64,000 nucleotides of DNA, from the NCBI GenBank assembly GCA_030062745.1, contig CP099849.1:4696586-4760585 (forward strand). The letters are read 5' to 3'. Source of the DNA: Capitulum mitella. Lineage: Eukaryota; Arthropoda; Thecostraca; Pollicipedomorpha; Pollicipedidae. The stretch's first letter is position 1. Every line of letters starts with the position of its first letter. This document shows, in pieces, positions 48,861 to 61,302 of this stretch. The translations under genes were made by a program, and so were the position numbers. Under the pieces are notes generated by a model. It made no database searches. It had not been told where the DNA came from and was given only the letters and a program-made list of their open reading frames with translations.

Positions 48861-49935
48861 AGAGCAGTGGTTTGACTGTGGCATGCGAATCAATGCTTTA
48901 CTTAAACATCTTCGTTCTGCTATCAGCCTTCCCATCAGTCTATCACCCAACTACCTCTTACTCTACCTCTGTTTTCTGTGCTTTCTTTCACAAACTCAAC
49001 TAGAACCATCACATGCAACACGGTAAATACTTCCGGAATACACGGCAGACTAACGCCCGACAGGATAACGCGATTACGCTCAATGGCGATGAGCACCTCT
49101 TTGCTTTCACCGTTTTGCACTGTTGGCTATCCTGCACAAATGTTATGATCACGTCTTTAAGAACAAAATCATATTGCAGATTCCTTGTCATTTCTATTGC
49201 TGTTTAGTCTTTCAGCGCAGGATTCACCAGAAACAAAACCCAGGGGCTTATCGTGTTTTTTTTTTTTGCACTGTCGTGGATTCCCATTTGGGTTGTGTTA
49301 AAGGTTCTCCTCAAACGTTACGGAAGATGCACCCCCCGACCTTGGTGACTCCCATGCTTGCAGTCTCTAAAACGTACGGCATATTGCCTAATAGGATATG
49401 TAGAAGACTGGCATCATGCCATGAATGTAAGGTGCGAACTATAGCGCACGCTCCAGGGAGGTCGTGCGTTATCGGGCACAAAGCTAGTCAAACGCTTTTA
49501 ATGAGAATCGACGGAAGCCCACGATGCTTTTCCCCAGCCATAGCATGCCTCGACAATATCATGTGACTGCGTTATGCGCAAGTCTCCGATGTTCTTCCAT
49601 TTCACTTTTGTTTGTTGAGTATATTGTGTAAACTTGTAAAAACGCGTAATGTTTTAACATAAAAAACTTCATGTGATATTGTGGGCTGCTTTTTGGACCG
49701 CTTCTTTACAGAATGATCGGAACTGGTGCCACCATATGTTTTTACTCGGATTGGAGCAACTGGAGTAACATAAGCATCTGAGAATAAATGAAATCCCGCC
49801 GATCTTTAGTGTCATCGTTTTCACTCCTATGCAAATTGTCTCTGGTTGCAGCATGCTGATGTAGATGAACTTCATTCATCTAAAAAGATAATGCCTATCT
49901 GGACACGACTTCTAGATGTAGCTTAGACATCCAAC
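48861..49935. other. Non-coding, nothing recognised
   Basis: AT-rich, with a T run at about 49257-49267. No supported gene. Confidence 0.4.
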
Positions 49936-50484
49936 CAGGGACGGCGCCACGAATTTTTGACTGGGGTTCTAACAGGGGAGCACCTCAGACGACGAGCTCA
50001 TGAAAAGAGACGCCCACAGCCCTCAAACCTGGGCTTCTCCCCGAATATTGGCCACTTCATTTCGCGATTTACGATCTTTACAATAAAAAACTTGTCGCCT
50101 ATCTGGCCGAATTGGCGGTAAAATTGTTTATGCCCCAGAGTAAATTTTGCGTTTTACATTACAAGCAAACTGCCATGAAAGGAAATTTTATCACAGTATA
50201 TCCGATGTTAAATTTCACCGGCGAAATGAGGCCATAAAATTTTGCTATACTTTGCATCGGATTTCAGATCTTTATCGAAGTCGGGCTGATAATCGTCTTG
50301 CACGAGCAGTTTCGCTGAAATGACTAAGCTTCCAGAATGCTTCCATATGCAAACAAACTTCATAATCATATTCGACATCACGAGAGACAGGATGATGGTG
50401 GAATACTGGATATAGGCAGTGCCCCACAATCAAATGACTGTGGGGTACTGTTACTCCACGTACCCCACGGTGGCGCTGCCCATG
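49936..50484 (+). mobile_element. Family A (hAT-like) element, copy 2
   Basis: This 549-bp element starts CAGGGACGGCGCCACG and ends GGTGGCGCTGCCCATG; the ends are imperfect inverted repeats (12 of 16). It aligns through its full length with 14783-15328. The subterminal hairpin (arms 50417-50428 and 50439-50450) is kept, with one G-T wobble. No clear 8-bp duplication was read at the flanks. Confidence 0.85.
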
Positions 50485-50784
50485 TATGCAGCAGATGGCT
50501 ATTTGGTTCTGACAGATTTAAAATAGACAAGTATTAACCGATGACACTCTGCGCGACAACGCCTGATGTTATGAGGGAGCTTTCAAACCCTGCACGACAT
50601 TGTAACAATGGAAAAAATATGATTTAGTTCAGTGGTGGCGGATCGATTTTCGGATGCGGGGACAAGCAACTTTTCAGGGTCCCTGGAACGGCGTAGGCCC
50701 CCTCCGGCGGTAATGAAACTCCATCGTCAGGAAAATCAATAGGATGCAAGAAAGGCTTAAAAAAAATATTGGACTAATGTGTGT

Positions 50785-50985
50785 TATGTGTGTGCGTGCG
50801 TGCGTGCGAGCGTGTTTGCGTGTGAGCGTGCGTGCGTGCGTGCGTGCGTGCGTGTGCGTATGCGTGTGCGTGTGCATGTGCATGTGCGTGTGCGTTTGTG
50901 TGTGTGTGTGCGCGCGTGTAGATGTGCAACCGTAAAGTATCTGCATATGCATCTGTATGTATGTATGTATGTATGTATGTAGGGG
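50785..50985. repeat. (GTGC/GTGT)n and (TGTA)n microsatellites
   Basis: A long compound GTGC/GTGT/GCGT array (about 50785-50925) is followed by (TGTA)n at about 50957-50982. Long frames across it are repeat translations. Confidence 0.9.
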
Positions 50986-51251
50986 TATGTATGTAGGGGT
51001 TACGCTAGCAGGCGTAGAGGCATACATATAGGACATAATAAAAAGATTATATCGTCTGCAGATTATGTTTGTTCCACCTTTAGCAATCTTGCCACTATAT
51101 CATTTGGGCTACAACTTGGGTATAACGAAACATACTTTATGCACTAACATCGCGATTGCGAATGCTTTGTGTAATAAAAAAATTGCTCCTTTCATATACC
51201 AAAATCACCGACAGTGAAAGCCATACAGAAAGAAAAATGAATACCGATAAA

Positions 51252-51925
51252 CACGCCCAGTGGAAGGGCGTTTCGCGCTAACGCGCCCTTGAGTCCCCCT
51301 CCTCCGATCGCGGAAAAAGAAAGATCTAGAGACAAGAAATTTTAAGGATAGAGTACGGTCATAGTGAGCTACATTGCGTACAATTTTCATGACCCTATAC
51401 CAATATCTCCCGGGGTCAAATGAGGTCGCAAAGGTCAACCGTGGACACTTTCTCAGCCTGTACAGGCTCTTCCGCGCGGCTTTTCGGACGAAACTGGAAA
51501 ATGGCTCTCGTGTTAAAGACTTAGACGTGGGATGCGGCAATCCATGTCCATTTGATTTTTTTAGTCAAAGTTTCGGGTCGAGGTCATGTCAGGTCATTGA
51601 CCTATAATGGCATTTTTGATCTCTGCAGGTCAGATTTCGAACAACATTGGATACCGGTGTAGGCTGCGCGCGAATAAGGGCGCTAAACGCATCATCTAGC
51701 GTACTTTCAGTGAAGATAGCCATCATGTGTAAATTTAGTCACAATCAGCGTTTGCTGACCTTTACAAAGTCAAATGAAGTGAGGCGAGGCCATTGGCCTT
51801 GGATGAAGTTTTAACTCGAAACAAGCTCTATGTCAACTGTTTACAATAAAACTGTTCGTTGCCATTACATTGTGATAACCTGATTACGTGGTTTGAGTGT
51901 TGTAAAACGTAAATATCACACACAA

Positions 51926-51988
<63 letters not shown>

Positions 51989-52443
51989 CTTATCGTTGTA
52001 GGCAAAGGCGTTTTTATTAGGTTCTGTGAATACATATTTCATACAAATCGACTTGTTGCAAAGCAAATCTGGATTAGGTAACAAGCTGGTCGACCTTGAC
52101 CTTTGGTGGCCTTGGCCTTCACTGACCCTGGCTTTGGTTTTGGTATATCCATCATTTTCAGTAATCCCCGTACGATGTCGGTTGATAACGTTCCAAACGG
52201 CAGTCTTACGTACAACGCTTGTCCTCTCGCAAAGTTCCCATTTGTCCGCGATAACCGTTATTTTCGTTATGTTTGTTTAATTTCAAATGCTTCAGGCCGA
52301 CTTCCGATTTTGCGTCAATCGGCGAGTTATTCAGTTGCTATTAATGTTAGAAAGCAGCAGCAGTCAGCTTCGACCCCTTCTTGACATTATCAAGAAAACA
52401 GGTGGGGAGCGTAAAAGTTCCCCCCGCCAATGCAGTGCGCGTG
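51252..52443 (+). mobile_element. TTAA-C element, copy 1
   Basis: A 1192-bp element has TTAA at 52444-52447 on the right and a decayed TAAA at 51248-51251 on the left. The left end reads CACGCCCAGTGGAAGG and the right, read inward, CACGCGCACTG. It aligns with 53218-54553 and 61303-62569. Shared landmarks are 'aattttcatgaccct', 'cctacaggct-ttccg', 'gaccctggctttggt', 'gatgtcgg-tgataa-gttc' and 'atcaagaaaaacag'. An (AT)n tract sits inside at 51929-51985. No coding sequence. Confidence 0.85.
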
Positions 52444-52447
52444 TTAA

Positions 52448-53213
52448 TATTCATTTGTATTCACTGTATTAGCATGCGTATCTTACGGCGCTACATCGGG
52501 ACACTCGCAGTGATGAAATACCAAGTGGCCATTCGGTACCAGGATCAGTGCGGGCCAACGGAGGGTGGAAGGGAGGCATATGGCATACAGGTACCAAGGC
52601 ACGCAAACAATTATCCACCCACATCAATCGCATCATGCACGCCGACCTGCATACAGAAATACGCAGCACAAACATGCCGGATGGATGAGCCAGCAAAGTG
52701 TCAGATTCTGCTTCGCAAGAGCCTGACCTCGAAGCCCATCCTTGCCTAAGTGTTCCGTCTTCCCAGCCAACGCCGTGAGATGATGGTGACCTCATTAGAC
52801 CTGTAGCTGATATCTTGTTATAGCTACTACAGCTGCAGTCTACGAACCGGTGAAAGTCGTGGGAAGTTAGTCACTCCTGATAACCACAAAAACGGAATGC
52901 AAAGAACACTTTCCCATTGGAAGCTTTATTTTGCTTTATAAGAACCACAACGCCCACACGCAGAGGCACGAAGTCTGGAGTTTCATCGGGGAGAGGGTAC
53001 ATATGTCAAATTTTGTCATATACAGATCATATTCCTGCGACATTCCTGCAAAATCGCTCAAAATCTAACGCAGACCGCTTGGCTCAGGACGAAATGCATA
53101 GCCCTCGTGCCCCCCCCCCCCCATTTACTAAGTCCCTGCCCACATACTTAGCCTAAAAAACTAACAAAAGCCTGGTTGACCCCGAAAAGGTGACTAGACG
53201 GGCGCCGGTGATT
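52448..53213. other. Non-coding, nothing recognised
   Basis: Spacer between two TTAA-C copies, with a C12 run near 53111. No gene was seen. Confidence 0.4.
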
Positions 53214-53217
53214 TTAA

Positions 53218-53875
53218 CATGCACAGTGAAAGGGGGTTTCGCGCTAAGGTACACTGGAAGGAGGAATAAAAGTGCCCTCCACTGATCTCGGAAACGAAAA
53301 AAGCTAGAAACATGACATTTTAGGGGTAGGATAGGGCTATAAAGATTTACATCGTCTGCAATTTTCATGACCCTAGGCCAATGCCTTTAAGGCCAAATGG
53401 GGTTGAGAAGACCAACTTTGAACACTCTCGGCCCCTACAGGCTATTCCGTGGGGCTTTTGAAACGAAACGGGAAAAAGGTGCGAGTTAGAACGTTAAAAC
53501 GTAAAAACGACAATTTCCATTCATCTGGCTTATGACTGAGGACTTCTCGTCAAGATCATGCCAGGTCACTGATCCAGGCGTCATTTTTTTATTTTTTTGC
53601 TAATCAGATTTCGTGCAACACGGGATACTGGCGCAGCTTGAGTGTAAATAAGGGTGCTAATCGCGTCTTTTGGCATATTTTCAGTGAAGATAGCTAACAT
53701 CAATACATCTAATCACTTCTAGCGTTTACTAACTTCCGCAAGGTAAACAAAAATTGGAGCAAGGTCATTGACCCTGGATGAAGTTTTAACCCAAAGTGCG
53801 TTTGATGTCAACTGTTTGTTTTAAAGTTAGTTCGTGCATATGAACCGAATTACACGATTTGATGGTTGTAAAACG

Positions 53876-53919
<44 letters not shown>

Positions 53920-54553
53920 CATATTCATATACACATATATATACATATACATATGTGCACAAATAAGGGTATCAATGCGCCAAACGTGTTTTTATTAGGG
54001 TCCTTGAATGTCTATTCAATACAAATCGACATGTTGCAAAGCAAATCTGACCAGGTCACAAACTGCTTGAAGCTGACTTTTGATGACCTTGATCTTCACT
54101 GGCCCTGGTATATGTAAACGTATCAATGTGCGCAAACGTGTTTTTGTTAGGGTCTTTGAATGCATATTTGAAACAGACCGACACTTTGCAAAGCAAATCT
54201 GGATCAGGTCACAAGCTGGTTGACCTTGAGCTTTGATGATCTTGGCCCTTTCTGACCCTGGCTTTGGTCTTGGGGCATCCATACGTTATGCCCGAGTGAT
54301 GTCAGCTGATTATGTTCAAACGTCAATGTTACGTACAGCGCCAGTCCTTTCGCAAAGTCCTCAATTGCCAGCGACAACCGTTATTTTTGTTATGTTTGTC
54401 TGACTTCAAATGCTTCAAACTTCAGAAACTTCCAGCCGATCTTATTGAATTGCCATAAGTGTCGCAAAGTATCAGCAACCAACTCCGATGCGCTCACGAT
54501 ATTTTCAAGAAAAACAGATGAGGGCACAAAAGTGCCCCCTTCCAGTGCGCATG
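53218..54553 (+). mobile_element. TTAA-C element, copy 2 (best preserved ends)
   Basis: A 1336-bp element is flanked by intact TTAA at 53214-53217 and 54554-54557. The ends read inward are CATGCACAGTGAAAGGGGG and CATGCGCACTGGAAGGGGG, a 19-bp inverted repeat with three differences. It carries the (AT)n tract at 53879-53914 and an internal 151-bp tandem duplication (about 53969-54119 and 54120-54270) that accounts for its greater length. Its right TTAA is also the left TTAA of the next element. Confidence 0.9.
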
Positions 54554-54557
54554 TTAA

Positions 54558-55756
54558 CCCGCCCCCGACTGGGGGGCTGACCGCCACCTTCCGTGGTTTT
54601 TCCAAAATTGCCAGAGAAGAAACGAAGTACCACGAAACTTTGGGTACGTCTTGCATGATCATTTTTACACCCTGTGTCAAAGTTTTTACCTCAGGTCAAG
54701 TCAGGCATGTGACTGAGGTCAGGTCAAATGGACCTATGCATGAAAAAGCCAAGTTCCCGCTGACTTGTTTCAGAAAACATATCATGGCAAAATTTTGAGG
54801 AATTAGATATATTGATACACGCAACGAACCAGTTGTCTCCGATTTTTTAAAATTTTCCGGGTCATTGACTTAAGGCTGAACCCATTTTCAAGGCATGTTG
54901 TCACTTTTTACGGAAATTGACGGAATTTCTTAGAACATTTTTAGTGCGGGGTGATGCAGACATCCAATTACCGTCATTGGACAATGTATCAGTGACTTTC
55001 AACCATTGACCTGCGGTCAGGTCACGAATAACTTTTATGGGCCAAAATGCACCGCCGTCAAAATCAGTGATGAATGACTCAGAACGGATAGAAAATGGCG
55101 GAACTGGCACGCAGTGTTGCGGGTAATAGCGAGGAGTTAAAAGAGGTTTCAAAAATTGCGTATTTTGGAAACAAGCAGGCTCTTTTTTATAAAGCTTTGC
55201 CAGTTGTGTAGACTGATGACTTCTGATTTCTTCCAAATTTAGGCATGAGAAACCATCACAAGAACCACTAGGGTAAATAGATATCACTTGAAATGGATTA
55301 TGTCACCAAAACAAGGGAACGCTGAAAAGTTTGGCCACGTCGCCAGCCGTGCAGTGGCGCAAAAATCGTCGTGGCTTTAACTCAGCGTTTCGAGACACAT
55401 ATCAAATAAAGCAAAGAAATAAGACGTGTATCGGCATCTGCGGACCTTTACCTGTTTGTCGGTGCCTTTACCTAAAATTAGTTAATCTCAGTCCTTGAAA
55501 TCCAAGCTGTTTCTCGGTTCCATGCAGTTGGCTGTGAGAAAACATACTTAAGGCATAAATGGCTTAAAAATTATCTAGAACTAAAAATGAGGTCAGTTTC
55601 GAGCTCTACTTCTCACGTGCTCTCCAACGGCGTGCTGAATTTTATCATGCGACCGACCATTCGCGAGTTCGAGGGGGACGCGGTCAACCGCTCCCCCCCC
55701 CGCTCAACGCCAACCCCGTCGGGCGTGGTTGGCGCCGACTACCAGTCGAGTGCAGG
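54558..55756 (+). mobile_element. TTAA-E element, copy 2
   Basis: A 1199-bp element lies between TTAA 54554-54557 (shared with TTAA-C copy 2) and TTAA 55757-55760. The left end is CCCGCCCCCGACTGG and the right, read inward, CCTGCACTCGACTGG (12 of 15). It is a full-length partner of 39561-40751. A half-site cluster lies at about 54693-54722. No transposase. Confidence 0.9.
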
Positions 55757-55760
55757 TTAA

Positions 55761-56109
55761 ACACGTTAGTTCTGCCATCAGTGCAAGAACAGGTAGGGCA
55801 TGGGAGGGTGCAGGAGAAGAAGCGTGACATCACCGCGACGTAAAATGGCCTGACCGACGTCGCGCATGGGCCGTCGAACGTTACCGCCCGCCTGCATAGT
55901 TCTTCAGTTACGTCACGCCTTTTGAACTTCAAGAGCGCCGTGAAGGTGATGCCCCCCCCCCGTTTTTTTTTATTTGTTCCTGTCCCTGCTTAGCGGGGCA
56001 TTACTCTCGCTGTAGATCATTGGCGTTAAAGCGGCTTACAACTAATAAAGGCTCTATAGCACGGATTGCTTATGCGAAATTTCGCTCGTCGTCTATCCTG
56101 GTTTGCGAT
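55761..56109. other. Non-coding, nothing recognised
   Basis: C and T homopolymer runs at 55952-55970. No gene was seen. Confidence 0.4.
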
Positions 56110-57460
56110 AACTAACTAGTACAGCATGGCAACCCTCCCCCTTCCCTGCCCCTGGCTTTTAATGGGCCCTCAAATACACCAAGGGCCAATTTCCTTGGCC
56201 AGGTCCAGAGAGTCTGGATATGTGTAGGGTTTTCTGAAGACGACCATCGAAAGCCAGGGCTCCTAACTTTTCTTCGGCTCCTGAATACACCAATGGCTCC
56301 TGGCACTCTCTAGGGTCCCATGTACATATGAAAAGGGTCTCTGGACTTCGACAGGGGCCCATCGGCGTACCAAGCAGGGGCATGCTCCCCTGGAGGTGGT
56401 GGGGTCCCCTGGGATCGAAGACCCCACTACTTTTTGGTAGTTTAAGCCGCTCGTAGGGCGCCCGAGACGTCGAAAACGGGCATCCGAGGCATCATAAGAG
56501 GACTTTGAGCACAAACAGAACACCAAATAAAAACAGGGACTCCAAGGCCCGAAGGTGGGCCCCTTGGCTGCAATGCCCCTTTGACCAGATTTAGCCCACT
56601 CCTGCACGAAATCTTGGGTACGCCACCGGCTCCCGAGGCATGATCATTAGAACCCTGCGCCTAAAAGGTTCCCGAATAGAACAACAGGGCCCCTAAGCCA
56701 CGAAGAGGGCCCCCTTGGCCGGAAGGACCCCCTTGAGCACATTTTACGTCCTCTTGAACGAAATCCTGGGTACGCCACTGCAGGGGCTCCAGTATATCTG
56801 TGGGTCCATTGGAAGTCAGGGGCACCTGTGGCTGATTTAAGGATCCATTGGGGCACTTTGTCTTCAAACAGTCCCTGGGTACACCAAGGGCCCTCACTGA
56901 TCAGGTCAAGGAACCCTATGTATGTACAGGGTGTTTTGGAGGGGGTCAGGGGTCCCTGTGTGTTTGGCTGTCCATCGGGGCCTTTGCCTCTCGAGGGGTC
57001 TGCAGGTCACCTAGGGCTCCTGGCCCTCTCCAGAATCCCCTCTGCACATCTGGAAGTTTTCATACTTGATTAGGGGCCATCTGTGTATTTCGGACCCATT
57101 AGAAGCCAGACGTTCCTGTGGCTGTTGGAGCCCATCAGGCCCCTGAATTTCAAAGGGCCCCGGATATACCGAGGTCCCTTGACCCTCTTTGGAATGTCCT
57201 CTTCATATCTAGAGCGCTTTTCGTCTTGACGATAGGCCCTTGGTATGTTTGGGGCCCTATGAAAGTCAGGGTTTTGGCCAGGCCTAGGGGCCTAATGCAT
57301 TCGGGGCCAATGGGAGTCAGTAGGTAATGTGATTGTTGTGGAGTCGCGTTGGGGCCCGTGACTTTCAAAGGGCACCAAATACATAAAGGGCCCCTGGATC
57401 CGGTGGTCGGGTCCAGAGACCTTCCAAGTATGCTACATGAGTTTCAGGGGGTCAGGGATT
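56110..57460. repeat. Degenerate GGGCCC-rich tandem repeat region
   Basis: A 1.35-kb stretch is made of recurring phrases such as 'ggggcccat-gt-tac', 'gaa-gtcaggg-tcct' and 'ccctctccaga--ccc', spaced roughly 110-160 bp apart, strongly diverged and partly inverted. The phrase 'gaaatc-tgggtacgccac' occurs twice (about 56608 and 56758). Likely an old minisatellite or satellite fragment. The many short frames here are not genes. Confidence 0.5.
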
Positions 57461-58959
57461 TTTTTGGTAACAACTTTTAAGTCTGCATTTATGTAATACG
57501 TGCGCTAACGCGATTATGTTGTCCCTTGGAGAGCCCCTCCGCAAGCTCGGGACACAGAATTGGGAAAGGGGAAACATATGTTTGCACCCCCGACTTTTTG
57601 AATGGGGACAGCTGGCTCTCCTGTTCCCCCCCCCCCACACACACATACCTTATCCTTCCCCCTTGATTTAGCTTTATAACAGTGTCAAGGTGTCACAGCA
57701 TCTTTGCGTGCAACTCTCTGTTCGCCGGGAACATTTTTTGAAGAACAAGGTTGAAAAAAATGCGAAAGTAAAATGACAGATAAAATACCGGTAGGAACGA
57801 TTTTTTGCCCACTTGTATGAACCTGCTTCATGCATGGGTATCCTTGTTTGGTGCAGAGTGAGAAAACACACGCCATATCACCATACGCCATTTCTCGGAG
57901 GTCGTTTAGCCCCTCCATCTCTCACAGACATCCCTTAGATTTTCGAAACAAACTACCTAATGTTGCTGCAGTAATAACCTTGCGGGTCCGGCCTCTGGTC
58001 TCACCTTCGCTGATCCCAGATTTGATCAAAACCCTCCCCCTTCCCCCAGATCTCGAGAACAATAAGTCCCACAGGAAAAGTAAAAACACCGTCGAAAAGC
58101 CCGTGTCGCATGCAAAAGAAAGCATCCAGGTTTGGTCCAATCATGTCAATATTGACATCACCAGAGGTCATCTTAGGCCAAATCACCTCTCGACATTTTT
58201 GGGTGGACTGTGGGAACTGTGCTACTCTAATCAAATCGTTTACGTGTCTCCAAAGGGATTGGACGTAAAAATAAGGCCTGATTTATCTATTTGGTGCAAT
58301 AAAAGAGAACTCTAGGTCATATGCAGGCATTTCATGCGAAACTGAATATGAAGGAGAATTTTGTTTTTCCTAAGGGCCGCAGTCGTTTTTTTATTGTAAA
58401 ACATTGTGTTTTAGCACGATCAGATCGAAAACGTGCTTAAGATACATATCAAGTTTGCATCTATCATATTAAGGTCAAAGAAGGTTCGCCTAGCTCAAAC
58501 TTTTGTCGCATATAAATTGAGGGGTTTCTGGTATTAGCCATATTATTTACCGTATTTCCATAGATAAGGCACGACAAAGCATAAAATCGTTCGACGTCGG
58601 GTAATACAATATCCCCTCTAAATCACCAAACCAAAGCCCGAAAACATCTGTTCACGTAAATCACACAGACACCGAGTGGCAGGTGCGGCCACAGTGTAAA
58701 CCGCTAATATTTCATGGAGAGTTATTTTAGGTACGCTGAAGGTCTTTATTTTGGCGACCAAAAATAAAAGTACTGGGGCAGTACAAACTTGATAGAAGGG
58801 AGGAAGGAGTATCATTCTTATCATCTATGGGAGCAGAAAAGTGTGTTTACAGTGAAAACAAAAAACGTATTTCTAAAGGTCAAATCAGGCCAGTTTGGGT
58901 CAAATGGGATTGGATCACCCTTGGCAAACAAGTTTCTATCAATATTAGTGCTTCCGAAG
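57461..58959. other. Non-coding, nothing recognised
   Basis: AT-rich DNA with a few TGACCT-type words in the same style as the repeats, but no second copy that I could align. The 161-codon frame at 57830-58315 has no recognisable domain. Confidence 0.35.
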
Positions 58960-60630
58960 CACATATGACCCTGTATAACGCCCCCTCTATCTCACGAATT
59001 AAACGTCGAAAAATGGAACTTAGATCACCGGAAAGCCGCCATCAGAACCTTTCAACTCAAAATGTTTAAAAAAAGAAAAATTACGCGACTTTCCGACCTA
59101 TATATGTAAAAAATTGGAACTTCTAAGAAGAGCTTTAGTCGCACCCCTAACAAAGCTGCTAGAGTATTTCTGAGTATGCTAATGGGAAACTAATGGAATG
59201 GAAATTACGCTGACACATAATTTATAATATGCATACAGTTACATATCGCATCAGGCGACCTCACATGCCATTTTTCATTTTGCTGTATTTGTGTGGCTTT
59301 TGAACGTCGCTGGCAGGCTGTTGCCCATGTATGCTTCCAAAACGGTAGAAATGATTTGCGCCAATATTATTGAAATACCGCCAAACTAGAACGCCCCTCA
59401 ACCGGCGTGACCTGATCTGACCCTGTGACCTGACCTAACATTCAGCCGTTTAACTGGCTCTATTTCATGTTCTGCTGGGATAAATAACAATGCACACAAA
59501 AGGACAAAGAGTATTTTTGGGTTGAAACTCCTTGGGTTTTACAATCGTGATCAAAGAGTGCTTTATAAGGTCGGTCATATGATTTAACCCGACGTCGGAT
59601 CATGGCCTGGTTTGAAGCACGCTTGCTTTTTCGTCTTTTCATGGCTAGAACTGTCATTGACTTTTGAAATAAAGCAGAGATAAAGCTGGACATATGGACA
59701 TGAGCACAGCTTCTACATGGTGACTTCGCATCCTACCTGAGGTGACCTAACGTCGTTTCACGATTTGGAAGAGCTTTAGTGCAATTTTAGACCATAAAAT
59801 CGACTTTAATGCTTACTTTTACCCCAGAAATCACTTAAACCGGGTCTCTTTTTGCTAGTTGACCTCAAATTTAACCTGACCTGACTTCACGACCCTTCAC
59901 GCGGGTCAAAGCCGTTTGTCATGTTTAGTGACTTCCTTGACCCAGGAATGCATTTCAGGCAACAGGAATACATTTCAGGTTCTACCACTGTGGCCTTGCA
60001 TGACGTCAGGTGACCTAAGGTCATTCCACAGCTTGCAAGCGTTTTGACGCGATTTTGGACTGCAAAACCGATTCTCAATGCCTGTTTTTACCCCAGGTAT
60101 CATCAAAACGGGATTTTAGACTCCTTTTTGCTAGTTATTCCTAAATGTGATCTGACCTGACCTTGTTACGTTTGATGTGGTCAACACTATTTGTCGTGTT
60201 GAGTGGTCTCCTTGGCCCAGAAATGTAATGTATACACCGACAAGTCGAAGAAACGCTTCAAACCCGCCAGAAATTGGGAGATAAGGCGAAAATTGAGCTG
60301 GCCTCAGGTCACTGACCCTGACCTTGACAACAAATTCAAGATCGCGTGATTCTTAGTAATCTCCTCGACTAGTATCTCGGAAAATTTCGGGCCAGTCAGT
60401 CGCACGGTGATGTTCGTAGAAGACTTTAAATAAATCAGAGGTCGATCTCTTTTATACGAAACAGGTCAGTGACCTGACATGACCGGGAGCTGCAAACTCT
60501 ACAGGAAATGCACAACGGGTGTAAGAAGAAGTGGTGAAATTTCAGCATGTTGCGCGCTCTGCTCCTTTTGCTATCATTAAAAGTCCCTGGGGCGAGGGGC
60601 GTCGAAGCGTTTCCCTCGGCTGAGCGAGGG
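58960..60630 (+). mobile_element. Family D element, copy 2
   Basis: Aligns with 21998-23276. It is longer because a block of about 210 bp is present twice (starting about 59741 and 60009, period about 268). The right end carries GGGGCGTCGAAGC and GCTGAGCGAGGG, the inverse of motifs at the left end of copy 1. TGACCT/AGGTCA hexamers are frequent (for example 59409-59437). No coding sequence. Confidence 0.72.
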
Positions 60631-61302
60631 TGACCGGAAAACGAAGATACGCAGAGACGCGAAACTTGAAACGTATATGTTATACATCCATTGAATCTGG
60701 AATTTTCCCAAGTTCGAGGTTGCCTTAGACCACTGACCTATGGCAGGTTCGTAAGGATTCTGTTGTCAGTTGCGTGTAACCGATTGCCTGTTGATAAAAA
60801 GGTATTTTGCACCCACGTCCTTTTCGCTATGTGATATTGCAAATAGGCATTAAGATGTCTTCAAAGACGTACTGGCCATATTGCCGTAAGGGAAGGGGGG
60901 ACGGGCTTCATAAGCCCCATTCCGGTTTTTTGCTCGCCATATCCAGGGTTTTTGAAGCGGCTTCACGACACTGATTAACTTTTCCTAAATTTTCTCTGTA
61001 CGTGTTATGCCAAATTTTCATAGTCTTATTTTGCTCAGTGGCAGAGGCAGATCAAGCTTTTGGGAGGCACCTAAAGACATATTTTGCCATTGTTGAAGGT
61101 AACAGAAAAATGAGTGTCAAAATTAGAGTTTTGAAATGGAATTTAAACTTACGTGAGTCTATATATACATCTGAGCAAATATACAAAAAACTTTTTGTTG
61201 ATTTGACGTTACTCCGCAAGGTCAGGTCTAAGTCAAAATTCAAAACATTTGTTTATGTTAGTATTTTTGACGCTATGTGCAGTATCCTCTGCTTGTGTTT
61301 AG

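Noticed and set aside
50674-51036. 120-codon His/Thr-rich frame
   Set aside because: It is a translation of the GTGC/GTGT microsatellite.
57830-58315. 161-codon plus-strand frame
   Set aside because: Composition and word use match the surrounding non-coding DNA; no motif or splice context.
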